The position numbers and the translations under genes are program-made. Shown in pieces: positions 1 through 8,989 of a DNA stretch of 64,000 nucleotides. This stretch comes from Euonymus europaeus (lineage: Eukaryota; Streptophyta; Magnoliopsida; Celastrales; Celastraceae). The DNA is taken from the NCBI GenBank assembly GCA_963580455.1, contig OY756961.1:14241001-14305000 (forward strand). Reading direction: 5' to 3'. Each line of letters starts with the position of its first letter. Position 1 is the first letter of the stretch. The notes under the pieces are model-generated. The model saw only the letters and a program-made list of their open reading frames with translations. It searched no databases and was not told the origin of the DNA.

Positions 1-1793
1 GCTATAGATGGCTTAGAGGTGGATGGGTCAGTGATTTTAAGGTTTTGAACCTTAGAGATTAATTTGGTTAAAAACTCGTCAGAGTATTCATTACCCAATT
101 TATAATTTCCTGAAATTGGCTGAGGTGGCTTTATTACGACAGGATCTATGGTTGGCTTATCTTCCTTTTTCTGTTTTTGAAGAAATTCTTGATGAGAAGG
201 AATGGGCCTTACAGTCGAAGGGGTAGTCTCAGAAATCGAGAGATGGTTCTCGATTCTGTCTAGTTGATCAGCAATGGTCTTTAAATGAATATTTGTAAAA
301 TTACCTTGTCTCTGGATATCACCAGAAAGAGGGTCAGTCTTTGATGGTTTTATAAAAGGCTGAGCATCAATGTCACTAAAGAAGACATGCTTGGCAGGTG
401 GATGAATAGACTCTACTGTTTCGCCAGATACCAGCTTCCATTTGATCATGGGTTGTTGAGTAATGACAGAGATTGATTCTCGTTCCTGATATATTACGAA
501 CCATTGTTTGAAAGGCAGATTTTCACCAATAAGCTTAAGTTCTTCGTAATACGTTTTTCGAAAGAATATTAATTCTTCTTCGTTAAAATTCTTAACGTAC
601 CATTGCCGAAAGGGCTTATTATATGGTTCCATTAATTCTTTGCTCAAATAAGAGCAATCTGGAACAAAGGGCACTTTTATCATGTTAATCTCGGGAATTT
701 TAGGGTCGAATTCTAATTCGGATGGTGTTGGCTCGTTGCCTTCATTGGATCCATTGGATCCTCCCTCTGAAGGAGATGGTGCTGATGGGGTTTTATAAAC
801 AGGATGAGGGATATTGTTTGCAGATAGGGATAGACCTTTAACTGAGTCTGGAATGGAAGATGTACTATGTCGGGAAGGAAAGGAGTTTAATTTCCTATGG
901 TCTGATCTTGACGGGGTTACCTTTAATTTTCGATCAGAAGAGAAAAAGATCTCGACATCTCCATTATCATGTTCAACGATTTGTTCCATTTTTCGAGGTT
1001 CAATTGGTTTAGTAGAAGAGGTGGATACTTCTTCCAGAAACCAATTAGAGGGCATGGATACATCTTTCCATTGTATGGACCTAGGAACAGCTAAATTAGC
1101 ATTCGCATGATCAACTTGAAATAAAGTTGTGGATCCCTTTTTTGAAAACCCAATTACGTTTGGGATCATGGTATTCATGGCTTTGAAGCAGATTCGATAA
1201 ATCACATTAATATTGCGGGATTCAGGCATCATATCATATCCGCTTGTTTTTATATTGAGTTGCAAAGCATGCTCAAGATTAGGATCATCCAAGGATAGGG
1301 TCAGGTTAGGATAACAGTCAAAATAGACTGGTCCTTTGTAGAGACTTGTCTCTACCATTCCCAAGAGTGAATCTGTAAAATTATAATGCCTGCTATCTCG
1401 TAAGCAAGCCAAAACAGAGGTGTTTAAACCTTCTCTTGTTAATGGTTTTAGGGCAATTTGAACTAACCCAATGTGCAGATAATTATATTTTCTCAAAATT
1501 TCTTTTGCTATTAATTTTAAAGGCAAAAGTGGTATCACCTCGTTTTCAGATTGAATTCCTTTAGCATGTTCCACTGTTTTTACAACGAAAGAAGTTTTTA
1601 GAGAAAAAGATCCTTTGTGATAAACCTGGGATGGCTCGACCTTTGGAATCGTCCATTTGTTTAAAACTTCATCAACATTAGAAAAAACTAATTCCTCAAT
1701 GTTTTTTCTAGAAATAACCGATGCGTGGGATGCAGGAGAAGAGCTAGAACTTTCAGAGTTCCTCTTGCTCAGGCTTCGGATTAGGGATGCCAT
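1..1793 (-). CDS. Endogenous pararetrovirus (Caulimoviridae) polyprotein, N-terminal movement-protein part; 3' end outside window
   Basis: Seen: reading the minus strand from the ATG at 1793, 597 codons run to base 1 with no stop, so the gene is partial only because the window ends. The start context is strong (A at -3, G at +4). Residues about 1-30 are Ser-rich and basic. Residues about 50-240 look like a plant-virus 30K movement protein: an L-x-D motif (L131, D133) is followed by a Gly 52 residues later (G185), matching the family's LxD-x(50-70)-G signature. Residues 255-365 are a Ser/Pro/Gly-rich linker; 390-435 is W-rich; 507-518 is a short amphipathic stretch. Known: movement proteins help virus spread through plasmodesmata; in petuvirus- and florendovirus-like members they are fused ahead of capsid, protease, reverse transcriptase and RNase H. 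Inferred: this is such a fused copy, integrated in the genome. Capsid and polymerase regions would lie beyond base 1 and are not seen. A separate-ORF caulimovirid is less likely because the frame continues far past the movement domain. Confidence 0.82.
   Translation of the reverse strand, partial: MASLIRSLSKRNSESSSSSPASHASVISRKNIEELVFSNVDEVLNKWTIPKVEPSQVYHKGSFSLKTSFVVKTVEHAKGIQSENEVIPLLPLKLIAKEILRKYNYLHIGLVQIALKPLTREGLNTSVLACLRDSRHYNFTDSLLGMVETSLYKGPVYFDCYPNLTLSLDDPNLEHALQLNIKTSGYDMMPESRNINVIYRICFKAMNTMIPNVIGFSKKGSTTLFQVDHANANLAVPRSIQWKDVSMPSNWFLEEVSTSSTKPIEPRKMEQIVEHDNGDVEIFFSSDRKLKVTPSRSDHRKLNSFPSRHSTSSIPDSVKGLSLSANNIPHPVYKTPSAPSPSEGGSNGSNEGNEPTPSELEFDPKIPEINMIKVPFVPDCSYLSKELMEPYNKPFRQWYVKNFNEEELIFFRKTYYEELKLIGENLPFKQWFVIYQERESISVITQQPMIKWKLVSGETVESIHPPAKHVFFSDIDAQPFIKPSKTDPLSGDIQRQGNFTNIHLKTIADQLDRIENHLSISETTPSTVRPIPSHQEFLQKQKKEDKPTIDPVVIKPPQPISGNYKLGNEYSDEFLTKLISKVQNLKITDPSTSKPSI
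240..275 (-). other. Short amphipathic helix or coiled-coil-like stretch in the polyprotein
   Basis: Residues 507-518 (IADQLDRIENHL) have hydrophobic residues at spacing 4, 3 and 4 (I507, L511, I514, L518) with charged residues between, as in a short coiled coil. It follows the linker region and precedes a Pro- and Lys-rich part. In caulimovirids, coiled coils in this part of the coding capacity can mediate multimerisation or virion association; applying that here is inference. Confidence 0.35.
495..614 (-). other. W-rich segment with a twice-repeated PF[R/K]QW[Y/F]V motif
   Basis: Residues 394-400 (bases 594-614) and 427-433 (bases 495-515) are near copies of one heptad, PF[R/K]QW[Y/F]V, spaced 33 residues apart and separated by a charged, Glu- and Lys-rich helix-like stretch. 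It lies between the movement domain and the expected capsid region. I do not recognise a named domain. The two copies may form a paired small fold. Confidence 0.55.
1074..1646 (-). other. 30K-superfamily movement protein domain within the pararetroviral frame
   Basis: This covers about residues 50-240 of the minus-strand frame. The anchor residues are Leu131 (codon 1401-1403), Asp133 (1395-1397) and Gly185 (1239-1241). Around them are alternating hydrophobic beta-strand-like stretches, for example near residues 107-118 and 154-168, as expected for the jelly-roll-like core of this superfamily. The domain has no frameshift or stop. The family call rests on this signature and on overall character, not on a database search. 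Confidence 0.72.
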
Positions 1794-1990
1794 TTTAGAG
1801 GGAGTCTAAAGTCTACCGTATGACTTTTTTAGGAAGCGTTTCAGGACTTTTACAGCGATCAGAGCGGCCTAAATGCTAACACAGCTTAACGGCCTAACAG
1901 ATCAAGCTAACCTGGACTTCGCTACTCTCAACCTCTCCGGGGCGCGTGCCACGCATTTTATTGGTGCGGACTTTCTTGGTTCCCCATTTG
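1794..1990 (-). other. Unique flank between the viral ATG and the satellite; presumed truncated 5' leader
   Basis: These 197 bases match neither the satellite nor any coding frame I recognise. Read on the minus strand they lead into the polyprotein ATG, so they are probably the 3' part of the pararetroviral leader. The stretch around 1931-1953 is GC-rich, unlike everything else in the window. A CGGCCTAA direct repeat sits at 1865-1872 and 1890-1897 with GCTAAC nearby each time. No initiator-Met-tRNA primer binding site is present in the correct orientation. Such leaders are usually several hundred bases long, so the element appears cut off here by the satellite. Confidence 0.5.
1894..1956 (-). 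other. Possible 20-codon upstream frame in the viral leader
   Basis: On the minus strand an ATG at 1956 opens a frame of 20 codons ending in TAG at 1894-1896. No other ATG lies between its stop and the polyprotein ATG at 1793. Caulimovirid leaders commonly carry short upstream frames that affect ribosome shunting or reinitiation, so position and size fit. An AATAAA hexamer (minus strand, 1957-1962) directly precedes it and could be a leader polyadenylation signal or chance. It is too short to prove. Confidence 0.28.
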
Positions 1991-2053
1991 GGACTATCAA
2001 AGTTGCTCGGGATAGACTTTTTATTGTTCTTCTATGTCAAAAGTTTTGAGTAT
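1991..2053. repeat. Truncated first satellite monomer at the junction
   Basis: The array starts inside a monomer, at about consensus position 98, immediately after the unique flank. It carries a slightly unusual A/T tract before the first HindIII site at 2054. The next monomer, 2054-2213, is already full length and of normal quality, so the array edge is not decayed. Confidence 0.8.
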
Positions 2054-2099
2054 AAGCTTCCTACATTATTTCGATGCCAAAACACCAACTTTCTATGAC

Positions 2100-3380
2100 A
2101 AATGGACAAAACCGTTAAAAGCTCCTCCATAGAGAGAGTTGAGCAACTTCGGATCATCAAAATTGCTCTATGTATACTTTTTGTTGTTCTTCTATGTGAA
2201 ATTTTACGAGTATAAACTTCCTAGATTATTTAGATGTCAAAACACCAACTTTCTATGACAAATAGACAAAACCGTTCAAAGCTTCTCCATAGAGAGTGTT
2301 GAGCGACTTCGGACCATCAAAGTTGCTCGATGTACAATTTTTATTGTTCTTATATGTCAAATTTTACGAGCATAAGCTTCCTACATTATTTCGATGCCAA
2401 AACACCAACTTTCTATGTCAAATAGACAAAACCGTTCAAAGCTTCTCCATAGAGAGTGTTGAGCGACTTCGGACCATCAAAGTTGCTCGATGTACAATTT
2501 TTATTGTTCTTATATGTCAAATTTTACGAGCATAAGCTTCCTACATTATTTCGATGCCAAAACACCAACTTTCTATGTCAAATAGACAAAACCGTTAAAA
2601 GCTCCTCCATTGAGAGAGTTGAGCAACTTCGGACTATCAAAGTTGCTCGGGATAGACATTTTATTGTTCTTCTATGTCAAATTTTACGAGTATAAGCTTC
2701 CTAGATTATTTCGATGTCAAAACGCCAACTTTCTATGACAAATGGACAAAACCGTTAAAAGCTCCTCCATAGAGAGAGTTGAGCAACTTCGGATCATCAA
2801 AATTGCTCTATGTATACTTTTTGTTGTTCTTCTATGTGAAATTTTACGAGTATAAACTTCCTAGATTATTTAGATGTCAAAACACCAACTTTCTATGACA
2901 AATAGACAAAACCGTTCAAAGCTTCTCCATAGAGAGTGTTGAGCGACTTCGGACCATCAAAGTTGCTCGATGTACAATTTTTATTGTTCTTATATGTCAA
3001 ATTTTACGAGCATAAGCTTCCTACATTATTTCGATGCCAAAACACCAACTTTCTATGTCAAATAGACAAAACCGTTCAAAGCTTCTCCATAGAGAGTGTT
3101 GAGCGACTTCGGACCATTAAAGTTGCTCGATGTACAATTTTTATTGTTCTTATATGTCAAATTTTACGAGCATAAGCTTCCTACATTATTTCGATGCCAA
3201 AACACCAACTTTCTATGTCAAATAGACAAAACCGTTAAAAGCTCCTCCATTGAGAGAGTTGAGCAACTTCGGACTATCAAAGTTGCTCGGGATAGACATT
3301 TTATTGTTCTTCTATGTCAAATTTTACGAGTATAAGCTTCCTAGATTATTTCGATGTCAAAACGCCAACTTTCTATGACA
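2100..3380. repeat. 640-bp (4-monomer) tandem duplication
   Basis: Two neighbouring 4-monomer blocks, about 2100-2740 and 2741-3380, are almost identical. Both contain the unusual TTTAGATG in place of TTTCGATG (near 2231 and 2871), two successive two-HindIII monomers, and a CCATTGAG variant. One clear difference is a C-to-T change (ACCATTAAAG) near 3117. Boundaries are by eye. Confidence 0.8.
2214..2373. repeat. Example of the two-HindIII-site monomer subtype
   Basis: This monomer is the first of a distinct subtype recognised by CGTTCAAAGCTTCTCC in place of the usual CGTTAAAAGCTCCTCC, by GAGTGTTGAGCGAC instead of GAGAGTTGAGCAAC, and by TGCTCGATGTACAA. The change creates a second AAGCTT (2279-2284). 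The leading HindIII site is itself mutated in this copy. The subtype recurs at fixed places in higher-order units, for example near 2456, 9660, 12540, 40370, 50700, 53220 and 61520. Confidence 0.8.
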
Positions 3381-6300
3381 AATAGACAAAACCGTTAAAA
3401 GCTCCTCCATAGAGAGAGTTGAGCAACTTCGGACTATCAAAGTTGCTCGGGATAGACTTTTTATTGTTCTTCTATGTCAAAATTTACGAGTAAAAGCTTC
3501 CTACATTATTTCGATGCCAAAACACCACCTTTCTACGACAAATGGACAAAACCGTTAAAAGCTCCTCCATAGAGAGAGTTGAACAACTTCGGATCATCAA
3601 AATTGCTCTATGTACACTTTTTGTTGTTCTTCTATGTGGAATTTTATGAGTATAAGCTTCCTAGATTATTTCGATGTCAAAACACCAACTTTCTATGACA
3701 AATAGACAAAACCGTTAAAAGCTCCTCCATAGAGAGAGTTGAGCAACTTCGGACCATCAAAATTGCTCTATGTACACTTTTTATTGTTCTTATATGTCAA
3801 ATTTTACGAGTATAAGCTTCATAGTTTATTTCGATGCCAAAACACCAACTTTCTATGACAAATAGACAAACCCGCTAAAAGCACCTCCATAGAGAGAGAT
3901 AAGCAACTTCGGACTATCAAAGTTGCTCGGGATAGAGTTTTTATTGTTCTTCTATGTCAACTTTTACGAGTATAAGCTTCCTACATTATTTCGATGCCAA
4001 AACACCAACTTTCTATGACAAATGGACAAAACCGTTAAAAGCTCCTCCATAGAGAGAGTTGAGCAACTTCGGACCATCAAAGTTGCTCGGGATAGACTTT
4101 TTATTGTTCTTCTATGTCAACTTTTACGAGTATAAGCTTCCTAGATTATTTCGATGTCAAAACGCCAACTTTCTATGACAAATAGACAAAACCGTTAAAA
4201 GCTCCTCCATAGAGAGAGTTGAGCAACTTCGGACTATCAAAGTTGCTCGGGATAGACTTTTTATTGTTCTTCTATGTCAAAATTTACGAGTAAAAGCTTC
4301 CTACATTATTTCGATGCCAAAACACCACCTTTCTACGACAAATGGACAAAACCGTTAAAAGCTCCTCCATAGAGAGAGTTGAACAACTTCGGATCATCAA
4401 AATTGCTCTATGTACACTTTTTGTTGTTCTTCTATGTGGAATTTTATGAGTATAAGCTTCCTAGATTATTTCGATGTCAAAACACCAACTTTCTATGACA
4501 AATAGACAAAACCGTTAAAAGCTCCTCCATAGAGAGAGTTGAGCAACTTCGGACCATCAAAATTGCTCTATGTACACTTTTTATTGTTCTTATATGTCAA
4601 ATTTTACGAGTATAAGCTTCATAGTTTATTTCGATGCCAAAACACCAACTTTCTATGACAAATAGACAAACCCGCTAAAAGCACCTCCATAGAGAGAGAT
4701 AAGCAACTTCGGACTATCAAAGTTGCTCGGGATAGACTTTTTATTGTTCTTCTATGTCAACTTTTACGAGTATAAGCTTCCTACATTATTTCGATGCCAA
4801 AACACCAACTTTCTATGACAAATGGACAAAACCGTTAAAAGCTCCTCCATAGAGAGAGTTGAGCAACTTCGGACCATCAAAATTGCTCTATGTACACTTT
4901 TTGTTGTTCTTCTATGTGAAATTTTACGAGTATAAGCTTCCTAGATTATTTCGATGCCAAAACACCAACTTTCTATGACAAATGGACAAAACCGTTAAAA
5001 GCTCCTCCATAGAGAGAGTTGAGCAACTTTGGACTATCAAAGTTGCTCGGGATAGACTTTTTATTGTTCTTCTATGTCAAAATTTACGAGTATAAGCTTC
5101 CTACATTATTTCGATGCCAAAACACCAACTTTCTATGTCAAAAAGAAAAAACCGTTAAAAGCTCCTCCATAGAGAGAGTTGAGCAACTTCGGACTATCAA
5201 AGTTGCTCGGGATAGACATTTTATTGTTCTTCTATGTCAAATTTTACGAGTATAAGCTTCCTACATTATTTCGATGCCAAAACACCAACATTCTATGACA
5301 AATGGACAAAACCGTTAAAAGCTCCTCCATAGAGAGAGTTGAGCAACTTCGGACCATCAAAATTGCCCTATGTACACTTTTTGTTGTTCTTCTATGTGAA
5401 ATTTTACGAGTATAAGCTTCCTACATTATTTCAATGCCAAAACACCAACTTTCTATGACAAATGGACAAAACCGTTAAAAGCTCCTCCATAGAGAGAGTT
5501 GAGCAACTTCGGACTATCAAAGTTGCTCGGGATAGACATTTTATTGTTCTTCTATGTCAAAATTTTTGAGTATAAGCTTCCTACATTATTTCGATGCCAA
5601 AACACCAACTTTCTATGACAAATGGACAAAACCGTTAAAAGCTCCTCCATAGAGAGAGTTGAACAACTTCGGATCATCAAAATTGCTCTATGTACACTTT
5701 TTGTTGTTCTTCTATGTGAAATTTTACGAGTATAAGCTTCCTAGATTATTTCGATGCCAAAACACCAACTTTCTATGACAAATGGACAAAACCGTTAAAA
5801 GCTCCTCCATAGAGAGAGTTGAGCAACTTCGGACCATCAAAATTGCTCTATGTACACTTTTTGTTGTTCTTCTATGTGAAATTTTACGAGTATAAGCTTC
5901 CTAGATTATTTCGATGCCAAAACACCAACTTTCTATGACAAATGGACAAAACCGTTAAAAGCTCCTCCATAGAGAGAGTTGAGCAACTTTGGACTATCAA
6001 AGTTGCTCGGGATAGACTTTTTATTGTTCTTCTATGTCAAAATTTACGAGTATAAGCTTCCTACATTATTTCGATGCCAAAACACCAACTTTCTATGTCA
6101 AATAGACAAAACCGTTAAAAGCTCCTCCATAGAGAGAGTTGAGCAACTTCGGACTATCCAAGTTGCTCGGGATAGACATTTTATTGTTCTTCTATGTCAA
6201 ATTTTACGAGTATAAGCTTCCTACATTATTTCGATGCCAAAACACCTACTTTCTATGACAAATGGACAAAACCGTTAAAAGCTCCTCCATAGAGAGAGTT

Positions 6301-8989
6301 GAGCAACTTCGGACCATCAAAATTGCTCTATATACACTTTTTGTTGTTCTTCTATGTGAAATTTTACGAGTATAAGCTTCCTACATTATTTCGATGCCAA
6401 AACACCAACTTTCTATGACAAATGGACAACACCGTTCAAAGCTTCTCCATAGAGAGTGTTGAGCGACTTCGGACCATTAAAGTTGCTCGATGTACAATTT
6501 TTATTGTTCTTATATGTCAAATTTTACGAGCATAAGCTTCCTACATTATTTCGATGCCAAAACACCAACTTTCTATGTCAAATAGACAAAACCGTTAAAA
6601 GCTCCTCCATTGAGAGAGTTGAGCAACTTCGGACTATCAAAGTTGCTCGGGATAGACATTTTATTGTTCTTCTATGTCAAATTTTACGAGTATAAGCTTC
6701 CTAGATTATTTCGATGTCAAAACGCCAACTTTCTATGACAAATAGACAAAACCGTTAAAAGCTCCTCCATAGAGAGAGTTGAGCAACTTCGGACTATCAA
6801 AGTTGCTCGGGATAGACTTTTTATTGTTCTTCTATGTCAAAATTTACGAGTAAAAGCTTCCTACATTATTTCGATGCCAAAACACCACCTTTCTACGACA
6901 AATGGACAAAACCGTTAAAAGCTCCTCCATAGAGAGAGTTGAACAACTTCGGATCATCAAAATTGCTCTATGTACACTTTTTGTTGTTCTTCTATGTGGA
7001 ATTTTATGAGTATAAGCTTCCTAGATTATTTCGATGTCAAAACACCAACTTTCTATGACAAATAGACAAAACCGTTAAAAGCTCCTCCATAGAGAGAGTT
7101 GAGCAACTTCGGACCATCAAAATTGCTCTATGTACACTTTTTATTGTTCTTATATGTCAAATTTTACGAGTATAAGCTTCATAGTTTATTTCGATGCCAA
7201 AACACCAACTTTCTATGACAAATAGACAAACCCGCTAAAAGCACCTCCATAGAGAGAGATAAGCAACTTCGGACTATCAAAGTTGCTCGGGATAGACTTT
7301 TTATTGTTCTTCTATGTCAACTTTTACGAGTATAAGCTTCCTACATTATTTCGATGCCAAAACACCAACTTTCTATGACAAATGGACAAAACCGTTAAAA
7401 GCTCCTCCATAGAGAGAGTTGAGCAACTTCGGACCATCAAAATTGCTCTATGTACACTTTTTGTTGTTCTTCTATGTGAAATTTTACGAGTATAAGCTTC
7501 CTAGATTATTTCGATGCCAAAACACCAACTTTCTATGACAAATGGACAAAACCGTTAAAAGCTCCTCCATAGAGAGAGTTGAGCAACTTTGGACTATCAA
7601 AGTTGCTCGGGATAGACTTTTTATTGTTCTTCTATGTCAAAATTTACGAGTATAAGCTTCCTACATTATTTCGATGCCAAAACACCAACTTTCTATGTCA
7701 AAAAGAAAAAACCGTTAAAAGCTCCTCCATAGAGAGAGTTGAGCAACTTCGGACTATCAAAGTTGCTCGGGATAGACATTTTATTGTTCTTCTATGTCAA
7801 ATTTTACGAGTATAAGCTTCCTACATTATTTCGATGCCAAAACACCAACATTCTATGACAAATGGACAAAACCGTTAAAAGCTCCTCCATAGAGAGAGTT
7901 GAGCAACTTCGGACCATCAAAATTGCCCTATGTACACTTTTTGTTGTTCTTCTATGTGAAATTTTACGAGTATAAGCTTCCTACATTATTTCAATGCCAA
8001 AACACCAACTTTCTATGACAAATGGACAAAACCGTTAAAAGCTCCTCCATAGAGAGAGTTGAGCAACTTCGGACTATCAAAGTTGCTCGGGATAGACATT
8101 TTATTGTTCTTCTATGTCAAAATTTTTGAGTATAAGCTTCCTACATTATTTCGATGCCAAAACACCAACTTTCTATGACAAATGGACAAAACCGTTAAAA
8201 GCTCCTCCATAGAGAGAGTTGAACAACTTCGGATCATCAAAATTGCTCTATGTACACTTTTTGTTGTTCTTCTATGTGAAATTTTACGAGTATAAGCTTC
8301 CTAGATTATTTCGATGCCAAAACACCAACTTTCTATGACAAATGGACAAAACCGTTAAAAGCTCCTCCATAGAGAGAGTTGAGCAACTTCGGACCATCAA
8401 AATTGCTCTATGTACACTTTTTGTTGTTCTTCTATGTGAAATTTTACGAGTATAAGCTTCCTAGATTATTTCGATGCCAAAACACCAACTTTCTATGACA
8501 AATGGACAAAACCGTTAAAAGCTCCTCCATAGAGAGAGTTGAGCAACTTTGGACTATCAAAGTTGCTCGGGATAGACTTTTTATTGTTCTTCTATGTCAA
8601 AATTTACGAGTATAAGCTTCCTACATTATTTCGATGCCAAAACACCAACTTTCTATGTCAAATAGACAAAACCGTTAAAAGCTCCTCCATAGAGAGAGTT
8701 GAGCAACTTCGGACTATCCAAGTTGCTCGGGATAGACATTTTATTGTTCTTCTATGTCAAATTTTACGAGTATAAGCTTCCTACATTATTTCGATGCCAA
8801 AACACCTACTTTCTATGACAAATGGACAAAACCGTTAAAAGCTCCTCCATAGAGAGAGTTGAGCAACTTCGGACCATCAAAATTGCTCTATATACACTTT
8901 TTGTTGTTCTTCTATGTGAAATTTTACGAGTATAAGCTTCCTACATTATTTCGATGCCAAAACACCAACTTTCTATGACAAATAGACAA
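3070..8989. repeat. Large tandem duplication: 3360-bp copy followed by 2560-bp copy
   Basis: Sequence from about 6430 restarts the block seen from about 3070. Private variants recur with an offset of 3360 at the left and 2560 at the right; the 800-bp difference is the internal 5-monomer duplication present only in the first copy. Shared rare marks include an AAAAGAAAAAACC form near 5140 and 7700 and AACACCTACT near 6241 and 8801. The join near 6429 shows a chimeric monomer (AATGGACAACACCGTTC). Confidence 0.78.
3322..4880. repeat. 800-bp (5-monomer) tandem duplication
   Basis: Copies at about 3322-4121 and 4122-4880 share private variants: AACGCCAAC, GAGTAAAAGC, a TTTCTACGAC form, a CATAGTTTATT form, and the CCCGCTAAAAGCACC monomer. 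The first copy has a private GATAGAGTTT near 3936 where the second has GATAGACTTT. The related block at 6.7-7.5 kb holds only one copy. Confidence 0.78.

Noticed and set aside
699..705. Plant telomere motif TTTAGGG
   Set aside because: A single copy inside the coding frame; no tandem run.
744..761. Tandem ATTGGATCC pair
   Set aside because: It encodes a Gly-Ser-Asn linker repeat in the viral frame; a short low-complexity duplication with no sign of regulatory role.
814..1110. Plus-strand 98-codon frame
   Set aside because: It lies antisense inside the uninterrupted minus-strand viral frame and resembles no known protein; it is a shadow.
1850..1870. ATCAGAGC as part of an initiator-Met-tRNA primer binding site
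   Set aside because: Only 8 bases match and they are on the plus strand, opposite to the viral frame, so it cannot prime in the right direction.
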